A stretch of DNA of 64,000 bases from Hedera helix (lineage: Eukaryota > Streptophyta > Magnoliopsida > Apiales > Araliaceae): NCBI GenBank assembly GCA_947179155.2, contig OX359270.1, forward strand, positions 636,501-700,500. Reading direction: 5' to 3'. Of the stretch, positions 1-11,699 are shown piece after piece. The notes under the pieces were generated by a model, which saw only the letters and a list, made by a program, of their open reading frames with translations, was not told the DNA's origin and did not search any database. A program made the position numbers and the translations under genes. The stretch's first letter is position 1. Each line of letters opens with the position of its first letter.

Positions 1-2077
1 GAAAGCTTAAGCGCTTAGGCAACTAGTCGTCCACAAGTCGACAAGTCTTAATGTAAATTTTATAAGAATAAAATTATATATATTTAATATTTATATGAAT
101 ATTGATATATTTATTTTTTTTAATGATTTATCATATTCATAATGCAGGTAACAAGTCAAAATGAATAATTTTATTATAGTTATAATTTTTTGAACTTGTA
201 CCAACTTCAAATATGCATTTAAAGCATTACAGTGCTTACTGTAATTTTTTATTGGAAAGTGTTCACCATTTTCCACTTACCTTTTACTTTACCATCACTT
301 GCCATTTATTTTACCTTTTTTTATTAAAAAGTATTCACTATTCACCATTTACCATCTACCACTTGCTTCAAATTTTTATTGAAAAGAGTTTCCTGCGACT
401 TTATCAAAGAAAGGCATACAAAGTGGTTGTTGACAAGACATCACTCGAGGTTAACACAAAGTGGTTGGTGTTTGAAAAATACTAAAACAACTCAATGTGT
501 GTGACGTATTAAAAGTTATACAAAATTAAAAAACTTATAAAAATATTAAAATTAAAAGTTAAAATTATATTGATTATATTAAATATATCTAATTTTCATG
601 AATAATAAATAAAATATATTATAATATAAGTAAGAAATAAACATTATATTATACTAACAAAGTAAAATATAATAAATGACAAAAATATATAATACTAGTT
701 AATTATGCTACATATATACCATTAATATTTATTGATCATGTATATAATATTAATATAAACTATGTGATATAGTTTACTGTATACATAATATATAATACTT
801 ACTACATTTAGTTGTATAGAGGACAGTAATACTAGTTTGGTTGAGTGTTGAGTTGCCACGTGTCTTCCTTTAAGTATTGTGTGTAACAAAAAGAGGCAAA
901 GAATAAATCAATAAACTCATTCAGTTCTCTCTCTCCCCCTCTTAAACTACCAGTGATACAGCGACGAAGAATCGAAGTACAACAGTCGTAGCTCTCTCTC
1001 TCTCTTAAGGTTTTGCATGAGCAGCGAAGTCTCTCTCTTAGTTTGATTCGAAGCTCATTAGCTAGGTAGCAAACATATCGTTCTCTCTCTATGGTAGGAC
1101 TCAAAACCCATTCAGTGCAAAGCCTAAAGTGTACACCTTTTGGTAGACGTCCAAGTCGTCGGCTAGGCGATCCAAGGCGACAACTACCTAGCCAAAGCGC
1201 TCGCCTTTGTAGCATTCACCAAGTCGTGGCAACGCCTTGCAACTTCCGAACCGCTTGGATGCCTAAGCGTTGCCTAGTCGTCAAATAGTCGTCGACTTGA
1301 CAAGCATGATCAATATTAGAAAACAGATGACCTCAACAAGTAAAAGATGAATGTAGAAAACAAAAGTGCACAAGACAAGTTACGTATTCCTTCAATGTCT
1401 GCTAAAGGCAAAGATAATTAAATATATGCAAACAATTATGGGAATTACTATACTTTACACTCAGGTATTATATTATAAATGAGTTTTGAGTCACACATAT
1501 TAATCTGCAACATTGGGCCAATTGATGAGCATGCTCCCACATGTGCATAAGGTGACACCGGTCTTAATTAAGTTCGATTCTCAAGAAATGAAACCAAAAC
1601 AGGTAGGTTCCAACTTCCCATTACTTACTTCTAGACCTATAGTGAAAGAAAACGATAGTCTTTGCACGACAGAACTGTAGCATATATATTTACGAACTCT
1701 GACAAAATAAACCATGGCTGAAATATACTAGTATGTTAAATTGATATTACAAGACAACTCAGAATGCCAAAGCATCTATGATGTATAGATGGTAAACCAG
1801 CAATCCAGCATGAGTTACCAGTGGCTCAAAGCATCACAAGCCAGTGTGACAATAAATGCAATACCTATAATAGAGCACCTAATGAATATCAATACGGTCA
1901 ACCAGTACCTGTTACTGGTTGCTGGAAGTGCAATACGCTATGAAATAGAAAAGATAATACAGATTAGAGATCCATTGAAATATTCATAGCTTCATTCCCA
2001 AGGAAGCTCCTTTAATATTTTATGCAGCTTATAGCCTATAGGAGAGAAGAACAGAATTGAGATGAAATTAGCCTCAC
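1..2077. other. Left-edge noncoding stretch, probably intronic or intergenic
   Basis: No supportable coding exon is visible. The left part (about 50-830) is very AT-rich. A CT-rich stretch with several CTCTCTCT runs lies at about 925-1095 and resembles a plant 5' leader, but no gene follows it. A GC-richer segment at about 1110-1310 repeats short words such as CTAGTCGTC and GCCTAAGCG; similar words occur at positions 5-45, so this looks like a degraded dispersed repeat. If the ABCF3-like gene to the right continues past the window edge, this whole stretch would be its third intron; that is an inference from the intact splice donor at 2077. Confidence 0.5.
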
Positions 2078-3263
2078 CATAGTGCCGCCCAAAAGAAAGT
2101 GTGACAGTACCGTCAACTATTAGATCACGACCACCAACAGATACGTTAAAGTTTTCCATATGGATATCCCTGACAGCTCTCCCCTCAACACTGTTGTCAT
2201 GATTGACAGATACAACGGGCATTCCAGCGTTGGCTGCTTCCATTTCTGCTAAATGCATTTGGTATTGCATCTGTACAAAAGATATTATTTAAATAAGAAC
2301 TACACTAAACTCAAAACTGAGTCAAGAACAATGCCACTAAATAATTATGCAACTGAATTGCAACCCGTGAGTAAGAATGTCTGTAGACTGTGGGTCAAAT
2401 TTTGATGCGATCATGTTAACCACTATCAATACAATTTCATTGGGTCATTACAAGTTTAGTGACCAAATAAGCTTACTCACACTTTATCCTTATATTCATT
2501 GTTTCCTTTACCTCTCTCTGACGCTCCTCCTTTCTCTTTCTTCTTTCAAGCTTTAATTTGTCACGTTCAGATAGCAAAGGACCATCCAACACCTCAGGCT
2601 TCTTCTTTGAGGACGCCTCTTCATCCATCCCGTCATACATTCTCAAAGGCATTGCAAGGCTTCTCACTGCTGGTGCAGCTTTAACTAATCCATGCCTTTC
2701 AAATTTATCACAAAGTTTAGTACATACCTACAAGAAAATTTAACGACCAATGATCATTTCAAAGGTCTATAGGCCATATCTAATCTTTATAACATGAGAA
2801 ATTCTATTTTTTATATGAAAAAAAATAATAATAATCTTAGTTGGCAATATCCATTGCTCAAATATAATAACAAAGTTACAACTGCAGCTACTGACAGCTC
2901 TATTAATTGATATCAAACCAAAATAACATCAACGAGAACGTAAAAGAAAATTCTTTCCAATTTCTAAACCCTAAGAAATTATATAGATAATTGCATAATC
3001 ATAAAAGCCCGAAGTATAATTGATAAAAACAATTGAATGAATAGATATGGAGTTCATACAGCACGACATTCTGTACTATCAGTAACGCAGCCAGAATCGA
3101 CTAGAAGCTCTCCCAAGGCATCAAAAGCGCCTTCGCCTTCCTCGCCGAAATCAAAGTCTTCATCGGCGAGAACATTGACGATGTAATCTATGATTGGCTG
3201 ATCCACGTCTTGGATTCGCCGGCCGATTGCTTCGTGCACAACTGAGCTCGCTAGTTCAGTCAT
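2078..3263 (-). CDS. ABCF3: ABCF3/GCN20-like ABC protein, first three exons only (partial)
   Basis: ABCF proteins are soluble twin-ATPase ABC proteins without membrane segments; the GCN20-type members act with GCN1 at ribosomes in GCN2 signalling. Three exons read in frame on the minus strand: 3263-3060 (68 codons from the ATG), 2727-2512 (72 codons) and 2270-2078 (64 codons plus one base). Introns are GT-AG and all exon joins keep phase. Recognisable blocks are IDYIVNVLADEDFDFGEEGE near residue 27, VDGPLLSERDKLKLERR-like text before exon 2 ends, and DNFNVSVGGRDLIVDG-like text (here ENFNVSVGGRDLIVDG) running to SFGRHYG. This matches the N-terminal region of plant ABCF3, about 204 of roughly 700 residues. 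The next expected block, the Walker A motif of the first ATPase domain, is not found between 1 and 2077. Either intron 3 is longer than 2 kb and the gene continues off the edge, or the gene is truncated. The three exons carry no stops, which favours a real gene cut by the window. Confidence 0.85.
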
Positions 3264-5087
3264 CTTCTTCCCCTTCGTTCAAGATTTCGTTGGCGATGAA
3301 AAGAGAATGAGGAGTCCGTGTAGGCGTAGCGATTAGCAATAGCCAGCCCCCGATTTTGTTTATACAAGCCTAATAATTATATTCCACTCCGGGCTAATAT
3401 AGGCGAAATCACACTTTTGTCCTCTGCAATTCAAGTAGTTTTTCTCTTGATTCCATTTGCTGCAAACAAATAATGTACTAATATTTTGATAAAGTTAAAA
3501 ACAACTCTTTGCTAAGCTATGAAAAAAATACACACAATATTTTTTTCCTGTAATTTTTTTAAATAATTATCAAAAAATATGCTAAATTTAACCAAATTAT
3601 ATGTATACTTCATGATCAAATTTTGGTCATTTTAAACAAGAGAATTATTACTTCTATTGAAAAAAATTGATATTTCTACAAAATACGGGATGAACAAATA
3701 GATTTGACATAATTAATATATTTTTTTTTATTTTATCAAATAACCTCTTGGGTGATGATCTGGTGGCAATAATTCAACTTAATTCAATTAAAATCAAGCT
3801 TGACTTCTTATCTCGCTTACTTTGAATGTACTTCTTCTATTTAATAAAAAATTACTTTAAGTAAAAAAAAAAGAGATAAAATATCTCCTAAAAATTGATT
3901 TAAATACATTAAAATGTTATGGAAATAATTACATTTTGTCCTAAAAAAAAAACTTCGGTAGGGTCCACTATTAAAAAGAGGAAAATTCGTAGTGTATTAT
4001 ATGTAGAATACATAATGAACGCAAAATGAAACTTATTTGATACTCTCTCCTCTATTTTAAATTTTTTAATTTGTCTAAAAGTAAATGTAGTTAAATAATT
4101 TTATGAGATAGAGCGAGTAACGGATACGTAATAATATCACCAGATGAAAAACACTTACCACAATTACTTTTAGAATTCTGTGTTGGCCCAAATTGTTTAC
4201 ATGAAAAGGGTTTTACGAATTTAAATTGCAGATTGAACCATCTGTATACATCAGTCCTTATTAATAATAAGTATTTATTAAATAACTTGCACCATGAAAA
4301 TTGAAACTGTAATTAATTTTGCAGAAGACGTCATTGTAGTACATGATATATCAGGGCTTGTACACACGATCTAAATTGGATAAAATTATTTATAATACGT
4401 ATATTTTATATACGTATGTAGGTAGGTAGGTAGATAGATAGGTCGATAGATGTATATTTACACTAAACAAATAATATACTATATAAATATGTGGGTGTGG
4501 GTGTCCTAATATTTATCCCAATTCCCAACAGAAAAAAACACAGAAAATAGAATGCTCGAGGCGCCCAAGTTTTACAGGGTTTAGAAAAGGATTGCTCATC
4601 AATTATCATATTTTTTTGGAGAAGGTCATCAATTATAATTAACAGGCACTAAATACCATTTAAAACTTTCAATAGCATAGCTTGACACGATGATATACGA
4701 AGATAGTGACCAACTATTACTATCATTTCTCTTCTCTAGTGGACGGACTTGTTTAAAAGGTGTCATTTGATTATTTATAGAGCTTGATGTTCCACTCAGC
4801 CTAGTTAGTTAGTTTTGAAGAGAGGAGAAATATATGCAACAATTTAGTATCAAGACGCACAAATCAAAAGATGAAAAAGTTTTTAACATAAAAAGGATAC
4901 AAATACAAGTAGTTTAACAGGTAAAAAAACAATAAACCTTCACCTCAACAAAAACTTGTGAGGATCTCTCCCCTACCTCATGTAGAAAAACTAGAAATTA
5001 CACAAACACTCTTCTTCTGCCCGTCAGTTATGCTCCCCATTCTTGCTCCTCACTTTTCTTCAGTGGTCAAAAGATATCTAAGATTAC
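3264..5087. other. Intergenic spacer between ABCF3-like start and BiP 3' end
   Basis: AT-rich DNA without supportable ORFs. It should hold the promoter and leader of the ABCF3-like gene at its left end (3264 onward) and the BiP 3' untranslated region at its right end (below 5088), both on the minus strand. A short tetranucleotide-like run of GGTA/GATA words lies at about 4420-4450. I see no transposon ends here. Confidence 0.5.
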
Positions 5088-8000
5088 CTACAACTCATCA
5101 TGAGAATCATCTTCTTCTGCTTCCGCTCCTGCACCAGGGGCTCCACCCGATCTTTGATAAACGGCTGTGATGATTGGGTTACAAACGGCTTCAACCTCTT
5201 TAAGCTTCTCATCATAGTCTTCTTTCTCAGCGGACTGGTTGTCATCCAACCACTCCAAAGCCTCCTTCACAGCTGTCTCAATTTTCTCCTTTTCATCGGA
5301 TTCAAGCTTGTCAGCAAGCTTGTCCTTGTCATTAATCTGGTTCTTCATGTTATAAATGTAAGTCTCAAGGCTGTTACGAGCATCAATTCTCTCTTTCACC
5401 TTCTTATCTTCCTCGGCAAACTCCTCTGCCTCGCGAACCATCCGCTCAATCTCCTCTTGGCTTAAGCGTCCCTTGTCATTGGTGATGGTAATCTTTTCAG
5501 ATTTACCAGTTCCTTTGTCTTCTGCCTTGACGTTCAAGATACCATTTGCATCAACTTCAAATGTGACTTCTATTTGAGGTGTTCCCCTGTTCAAATGCAG
5601 GGTTAAATCTCTGAGAATAGCTTTACGAAATTTAAAGAGAAATACAACCAAGTCAGGGAACAAACCTTGGGGCTGGTGGTATTCCGGAGAGATCAAACCT
5701 TCCAAGTAGCCTACAATCCTTTGTAAGACTTCTTTCACCTTCAAAAACCTGTTATAGAGAAACGCAGAAATCAGCCAAGTTTTAAGCACATGTGCAACTT
5801 ACTTTCCACTTTTGCAATAGGAACGATAGGAAAAGAAGTAGTTAACAAGACCCTCTGTTTGAAATTAAGAGCAAAGTAAAAAAGTACCTGAATGGAGACA
5901 GTAGTCTGCTGATCCTGGTATGTAGTGAAAACCTGAGATTTCTTGGTTGGGATAACAGTATTTCTAGGGATCAACTTGGTCATTACTCCGCCTACAGTTT
6001 CAATCCCAAGGGTAAGAGGGGCCACATCCAAAAGAAGGATATCTGCATTGAGTTCATCATATTACACATCAGTTGTAAGATATTTGATCATCCAGTTATT
6101 CATATTAATTATTGTGAAACAAAATGTGCAGCAATCATAATACAGAAAACAAAATAACAATAATAAAATATTACCTTTGGTTTCATCACCACCCTCCCCA
6201 CTTAGGATGCCTCCTTGTACAGCAGCACCATAAGCAACTGCCTCATCAGGGTTCACACCCTTGTTAGGTTCTTTCCCATCAAAGTAGTCCTTGAGGAGCT
6301 GCTGAACCTTTGGAATCCTAGTACTTCCACCAACAAGGACAATCTCATCGATTTGGTTCTTTTGCAACCCAGCATCATCCATAGCCTTCTTAACAGGTCC
6401 CATTGTCTTTCTAAACAGATCATTGTTCAACTCTTCAAATCGAGCTCTGGTCAATGGCTCAGAGAAATCCGTACCATCAAATAGAGATTCAATTTCTACG
6501 CGGACCTGGTGCTGGCTGCTCAAGGCTCTCTTGGCACGCTCACATTCTCTCCTTAGCTTACCAAGAGCTCTGTTGTCTTTGCTGATGTCCTTTCCATGCT
6601 TTTTCTTGATCAACTTGATGAAGTACTCCATAATTCTCTGATCAAAATCCTCACCTGCAGGAAAATAGAACTTTTAGCAGACATACATAAATAGAAAAGT
6701 TTCCACAAAATGCAACTGTTGTAAACTATTTCACGTTGGTATAAAACATTTATTTTCTTTTCCATGCCAAAAAAATTAACTTCATGGACCATTTTCAGTT
6801 AGTTCCTTGTTTCCACATTTTCAAGTCAAACAATATAACGTTGGCGACTTAGAAGAGACAAGAGATGTGCTAAACTTTGAAGATGAGAAACATTTATAGT
6901 CCATTCTACTTGAGCGATCCAGCTACTATTCTATCTTGTTCGTAGAGATAACTGTTTCATGGTTGAAGTCCTATAGTGTAATATATGAGGATAATGTCTG
7001 TACTCGAAAAGAATGAACAAAGATAAGATGCCACGCTAGATCCTTACCTCCAAGATGAGTGTCTCCATTTGTGGCAAGAACCTCAAAAACACCATTATCT
7101 ATAGTCAAGATGCTGACATCAAATGTCCCACCACCAAGGTCAAAGACTAGAATATTTTTCTCACCACCTTTCTTGTCCAAGCCATATGCGATGGCTGCGG
7201 CTGTTGGTTCATTTATTATTCTGGCAACATTCAGTCCAGCGATAACACCAGCATCCTTGGTAGCCTGCCTTTGGGCATCATTGAAGTATGCTGCAAATAG
7301 CATTGAAAATAAGAACTAATATATATTACCGAGGCAATAGTCAAGTATCAAATGCGTGAAATATATTCAAGTTGTTATTGTAGTATTAACTCACCAGGAA
7401 CTGTAACCACGGCATCCTTGATTTTCTTCCCAAGAAATGCTTCAGCTGTTTCCTTCATCTTAACTAGAATCATAGCACTGATTTCCTCAGGACTGAAAAC
7501 CTTCGTCTCCCCATCCTTCAATTTGACTTGGATATATGGCTTTCCGTCCTTGTTCACAATTTTGTAAGGAAAAAGCTTCATATCCTTCTGAACTTCCTTG
7601 TCGTCAAACCTGTCAAATAATGGTTAGAACTTCTTTTAGTTATGATAAATATAATAATATAGTAAAGACACTAAATAAGACGCATTACTTTCGTCCAATA
7701 AGTCTTTTGACGTCAAAGACGGTCCTTTCATGATTGACTGCTGCTTGATTCTTTGCAGCCTCACCAATCAATCTCTCACCGTCAGTGAAAGCAACCCATG
7801 ATGGGGTGATACGATTTCCTTGGTCATTGGCTATAATTTCAACATGACCATTTTTGTAAACACCAACACAAGAATAGGTTGTACCTAGATCAATCCCAAT
7901 GACTGTCCCCAACTTGGTGGCCTCCTCTTTTGCAATGGAAATTGCTGATAGACAACCTGCAAGACAATTTCAACTTATTTAGTATTAATATTAATACAAA

Positions 8001-10187
8001 AGTTAATTTAAATTCATGCACAACAAGATTCAATCATCAGTAGGTGAATAGAGCACAAAAGATAATTACCTTTTTTGTTTTAATCGAACAAGGAAAGCCT
8101 ATATATGTTATAGACTCGTCATAAATAAGCAGAATGGTAGCCATAGAACGAGTCATGTATAACAAGGCATAGGACAACAAGGATCATGAATTTATAGATC
8201 ATGCTTAGATTTTAGCATATATACAGGTGCAAAGTTGCGTCTGTTGAGTCACTTTCAATCGACATTATCTTTTAAAAAATAATTTTACTAATAATTTAGT
8301 AAGGTTACTTGTAAAAATAAAAAACTTAAACAGGTACCCTCAAATACAAAATTAGACCATGTATCACATTTTTTCAACATTTTACTTAGTCTTGTCACTA
8401 AGAAATACTATTTCACAAAAGAGAGCCCAGTTTGCCAAATGTTATATATTGTTCCCAAAAATAAAAGTAACATAACGTTCTCAAGTTAACTATCACAAAT
8501 TCATTATCATGCTATCAATAATTAACACTTAAAATCGAACAAGGAAAGCCTATTTATGTTATAGACTCATCATAAATAAGCAGAATGATAGCCATAGAAC
8601 GAGTCATGTATAACAAGGCAAAGGACAATAAGGATCATGAATTTATAGATCATGCTTAGATTTTAGCATATATACAGGTGCAAAGTTGCGTCTGATGAGT
8701 CACTTTCAATAGACATTATCTTTTAAAAAATAATTTTACTAATAATTTAGTAAGGTTACTTGTAAAAATAAAAAACTTAAACAGGTACCCTCAAATACAA
8801 AATTAGATCATGTATCACATTTTTTCAACATTTTACTTAGTCTTGTCACTAAGAAATACTATTTCACAAAAGAGAGCCCAGTTTGTCAAATGTTATATAT
8901 TGTTCCCAAAAAAAAAGTAACATAACGTTCTCAAGTTAACTATCACAAATTCATTATCATGCTATCAATAATTAACACTTAAAATCGAACAAGGAAAGCC
9001 TATTTATGTTATAGACTCATCATAAATAAGCAGAATGATAGCCATAGAACGAGTCATGTATAACAAGGCAAAGGACAATAAGGATCATGAATTTATAGAT
9101 CATGCTTAGATTTTAGCATATATACAGGTGCAAAGTTGCGTCTGATGAGTCACTTTCAATAGACACTATCTTTTAAAAAATAATTTTACTAATAATTTTT
9201 TAAGGTTACTTGTAAAAATAAAAAACATAAACAGGTACCCTCAAATACAAAATTAGACCATGTATCACATTTTTTCAACATTTTACTCTTGTCACTAAGA
9301 AATACTATTTCACAAAAGAGAGCCCAGTTTGCCAAATGTTATATATTGTTCCCAAAAAAAAAAAGTAACATAACGTTCTCAAGTTAAATATCACAATTTC
9401 ATTATCATGCTATCAATAATTAACACTTAACAAATTTAGGGATAAACATGAAGCAAAAGTAAATCCCTAAATTTTGTAAAATCTTACAAATAAAACTCTT
9501 TTTGTAAAATAGTACGCTAAACTTAGACAGTTAAGACATAAGAATTCCGATATGCTAGTGACTAGAACTAATTATTAACTTCAATTGGCTGCATTGATTC
9601 CACCTCAATCTTTATGTACTGATTTACAGTATCAACTAATGAATGTCTGAATATACATGTATCTACCGTTTCCAACATAGACATCACATGAATTTTCAGA
9701 AAATATCCTACAAAAGTTGATTTGTAGGATTACTAGTTTAAAATATATGCAGTTAACCAAAGTTTCAAATCTATCAAAGATCTGATTCGTAACCTAACTG
9801 CATGTGTTAAAACAGTTGCTTATCAAACAATCCCAGAATATCATTGACAGAGTTACCAGATCAGCATAATTTAACTGCAATATTCCTTCCAACGTTTAGT
9901 TGTATCACTATATCTATCTAAACGAAATATAAAAGTGTCACCGTATTAGTCCAAATACTCGTCAGATCTAAAGTGTCCTTAATCTGTAACCAAAAGACAC
10001 TAATTTGTTAGCTAAATGATGGAAAAAGATAAAATGTGATCCACAACAAATCTACAAATAACAACACAAGACAGTTACATACAAGTCTAAATAACAATTA
10101 GATCTGTGAGCAAAGAGTATGATTTTTACCAAAGATAAGGATTGCAACTACGATCAGAGATCCACTTGGTCTCCAGGAGCCGCCCAT
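5088..10187 (-). CDS. BIP: Lumenal-binding protein BiP (ER HSP70 chaperone), eight exons
   Basis: BiP is the ATP-driven HSP70 of the ER lumen; it binds nascent and misfolded chains and restrains stress sensors. Coding exons on the minus strand are 10187-10130, 7956-7689, 7609-7395, 7290-7048, 6654-6175, 6042-5888, 5748-5666 and 5586-5088. All introns are GT-AG and the joins keep phase, giving 2001 nt: 666 residues plus stop, the normal BiP length. Residues 1-28 form a signal peptide with a hydrophobic core ([11 protein letters not shown]). The ATPase domain follows, with the phosphate loop [10 protein letters not shown] at about 39-48, later [12 protein letters not shown] and [16 protein letters not shown]. 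Next come the substrate-binding beta domain ([34 protein letters not shown]) and the helical lid ([18 protein letters not shown]). The protein ends in HDEL, the ER retrieval signal. No stop or frameshift is present. Intron 1 is unusually long (about 2.2 kb) and contains a tandem triplication. The start is the ATG that opens the signal peptide exon. Confidence 0.97.
8081..9430. repeat. Tandem triplication of a ~450-bp unit in BiP intron 1
   Basis: Three head-to-tail units begin with ATCGAACAAGGAAAGCCTAT at 8083, 8534 and 8984 (periods 451 and 450) and run to about 9430. Units 2 and 3 share variants that unit 1 lacks (for example TTTATG for TATATG and GATGAGTCA for GTTGAGTCA), so they look like the more recent duplication. 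Unit 3 has a few-base deletion in the TTTTACTTAGTCTTG stretch and small differences of its own. All units carry TGAGTCA, a bZIP-type (GCN4-like) heptamer. The array lies wholly inside the intron and does not alter coding. Confidence 0.95.
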
Positions 10188-10325
10188 GGCTTCCCCTTTC
10201 TCTCTCTATGTATTGTATTGTATGTATGTATAGCTGATGATGTACAAACGAGTAAGCAGGGTGAAATGAACCAGCTGGTTTATGAAGAAAGATTTTGTTA
10301 GGGTGAAATGCTGCAATTGATATCC

Positions 10326-10333
10326 GTATATAC
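10326..10333 (-). promoter_or_regulatory. Probable TATA box of BiP
   Basis: On the minus strand the sequence reads GAGTATATACGG about 140 bp upstream of the BiP ATG. It lies about 25 bp downstream of the ERSE-II/P-UPRE element, which is the usual order in plant BiP promoters. The predicted transcript start would be near 10300. Confidence 0.65.
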
Positions 10334-10358
10334 TCTTTCTCGGCAGTATGTCATAGGC

Positions 10359-10374
10359 TATGACGTGGACCAAT
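10359..10374 (-). promoter_or_regulatory. ERSE-II / plant UPR element upstream of BiP
   Basis: The minus strand reads ATTGGTCCACGTCATA. This contains a perfect ERSE-II (ATTGG-N-CCACG) and matches the published plant P-UPRE consensus ATTGGTCCACGTCATC at 15 of 16 positions. These elements are bound by bZIP28/bZIP60-type factors, with NF-Y at the CCAAT half, and drive BiP induction under ER stress. Its place just upstream of the TATA box of a BiP gene makes function very likely, though this is inferred from sequence only. Confidence 0.9.
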
Positions 10375-10460
10375 CAAATTTCGAGGACTATACCTTAACC
10401 CAATTACAACAGATCTCCGGTTCGGATGATCTCAATCGTGTATATTTCTTAAGACCACCA

Positions 10461-10469
10461 TTGACGTGG
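10461..10469 (-). promoter_or_regulatory. Second UPRE-like CCACGTCA core upstream of BiP
   Basis: The minus strand reads CCCACGTCAATGG; the plus strand reads TTGACGTGGG, which includes TGACGTGG, the UPRE/XBP1-type core. It lies about 90 bp upstream of the better element and has no correctly spaced CCAAT partner, so it may be a weaker site. Confidence 0.55.
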
Positions 10470-11089
10470 GATTCGATCTCCTCTTCCTGCAAGAAAGTGC
10501 GTCGAACCGATTCTTTAATAAAAATGGAATGAAATAGTTTTAAATATTTAAGTAATTTAAATGATTTAAATAAAAAAAAAAATTTAATATTTAATAAAAA
10601 AAATTTATTTAATAAGTGATATATCTGAAATATCTGAATAACATATTTTTACTATTTTACCCATCTGAAAAAATTCAAAATTGTTGTAAATTTATTTAAT
10701 ATTATTTAATATAATATTTATTTATTTTTTAATTTCTTTTTACTCCATTCAATCGAGACTTAATTATTCAGCCAAAAAAAGTAGACTTAGTCATTCAATC
10801 TAAAAATCTTACCAATTCAGTCATTCAATCACATTCAGCTCTAAATAAACGCACTGAATGGTTGACCGATGCAACTATTTAGCCCCATTCAGATGCTATC
10901 AAACAACCCCTTAGCTTAACTAGACTTAAATAGTAGTACTAGCCCAATTTAGAGATTCAACGGACCTGAGGAGGGCTTGCAATCCTCTTACGTAAATCAT
11001 GTGACGGGCTAATAGCCAACGAATCACATTTTGCCATGTCATCTATTTTATGTGGGCCCCAGCGCCCTCTAGTTCGGGAAAAATTATTC

Positions 11090-11231
11090 AGTAATCATGT
11101 AGTGCTCCATACCAATCACATTTTTTCATTTCAATAGTATCTCACTGCTTGTAATTATGGGCTCATTGAAATGGGGAGATGTGTGGAGCATCATGTGGCG
11201 GCATTAAAGGACCACTGAATAATTACTCCTA
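11090..11231. mobile_element. MITE-like inverted-repeat element
   Basis: The left end reads AAATTATTCAGTAATCATG and the right end reads CCACTGAATAATTACTCC, whose reverse complement aligns with the left end. The pairing continues inward (TGCTCCATA on the left against TGTGGAGCATCATG on the right), so the ~140-bp unit can fold into a long hairpin. No ORF. The target duplication is not clear, so the superfamily is not assigned. Confidence 0.5.
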
Positions 11232-11419
11232 TTTTTGGACCCACTACAACAATCATTCTGCATTTCTCTTACCTCATACCCCATCCAGTTGGCTTTCGTC
11301 TCTGCCTCGATTTATCGTTTAAAAGCTAGCTCATAACAATCGCAACCATTAACACCAGACCTCCAAAGATCATCCACAATTGAGAATGGTGGTATGCTTT
11401 AATCTTTAATAAGCACTTG

Positions 11420-11421
<2 letters not shown>

Positions 11422-11470
<49 letters not shown>
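11422..11470. repeat. (TA)n microsatellite
   Basis: About 49 bp of uninterrupted alternating TA, immediately left of the first copia LTR. Confidence 0.95.
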
Positions 11471-11474
<4 letters not shown>

Positions 11475-11476
<2 letters not shown>

Positions 11477-11671
11477 AGTATTGGCTTATTTATTTGTCCC
11501 ACATCGGTGGGCAAGCTTATAAGTGGCCAATCACCTGCCTTATAAATAAGGTCATTTGTAGTATTGTATAGGTAGATAAAATATTCTTTTTTCTTTTATT
11601 AATTGAATATTTATTTGCAAGAGAGCCTTCTTTAAGAATCTCTTTAGTTAAATATTTTTCTCTTTTGTAAT
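11475..11671 (+). repeat. copia-1 left LTR
   Basis: It starts TGAGTATTGGCTTATTT next to the TA microsatellite and aligns with 15319-15516. The right boundary is uncertain because the following PBS region seems deleted. Confidence 0.8.
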
Positions 11672-11699
11672 TAAACTTGGATGAGACATTTAAATACAA

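Larger units (their letters stand above)
10540..11474. other. BiP upstream spacer
   Basis: AT-rich DNA beyond the BiP promoter, with no convincing ORF. It contains a hairpin-like MITE candidate (about 11090-11231) and ends in a long TA microsatellite at 11422-11470, directly against the first copia LTR. Confidence 0.5.

Noticed and set aside
832..1215. 127-codon minus-strand open frame and overlapping plus-strand frame
   Set aside because: Arg/Leu/Ser-rich text produced by CT-rich and repeat DNA, with no family resemblance and no splice context.
1789..1989. 66-codon plus-strand frame left of the ABCF3-like exons
   Set aside because: No conserved motif; the ABCF Walker A, signature and Walker B motifs are absent on both strands here.
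5100..5465. 121-codon plus-strand frame opposite BiP
   Set aside because: It is the antisense shadow of the BiP C-terminal exon.
10119..10532. Two small plus-strand frames at the BiP start
   Set aside because: They overlap the signal peptide exon and promoter in antisense and show no family match.
10780..10920. CATTCA-rich stretch ending ATCAAACAACCCCTT, considered as another hAT MITE
   Set aside because: One end resembles a hAT terminus, but I could not find a matching second end or an 8-bp duplication.
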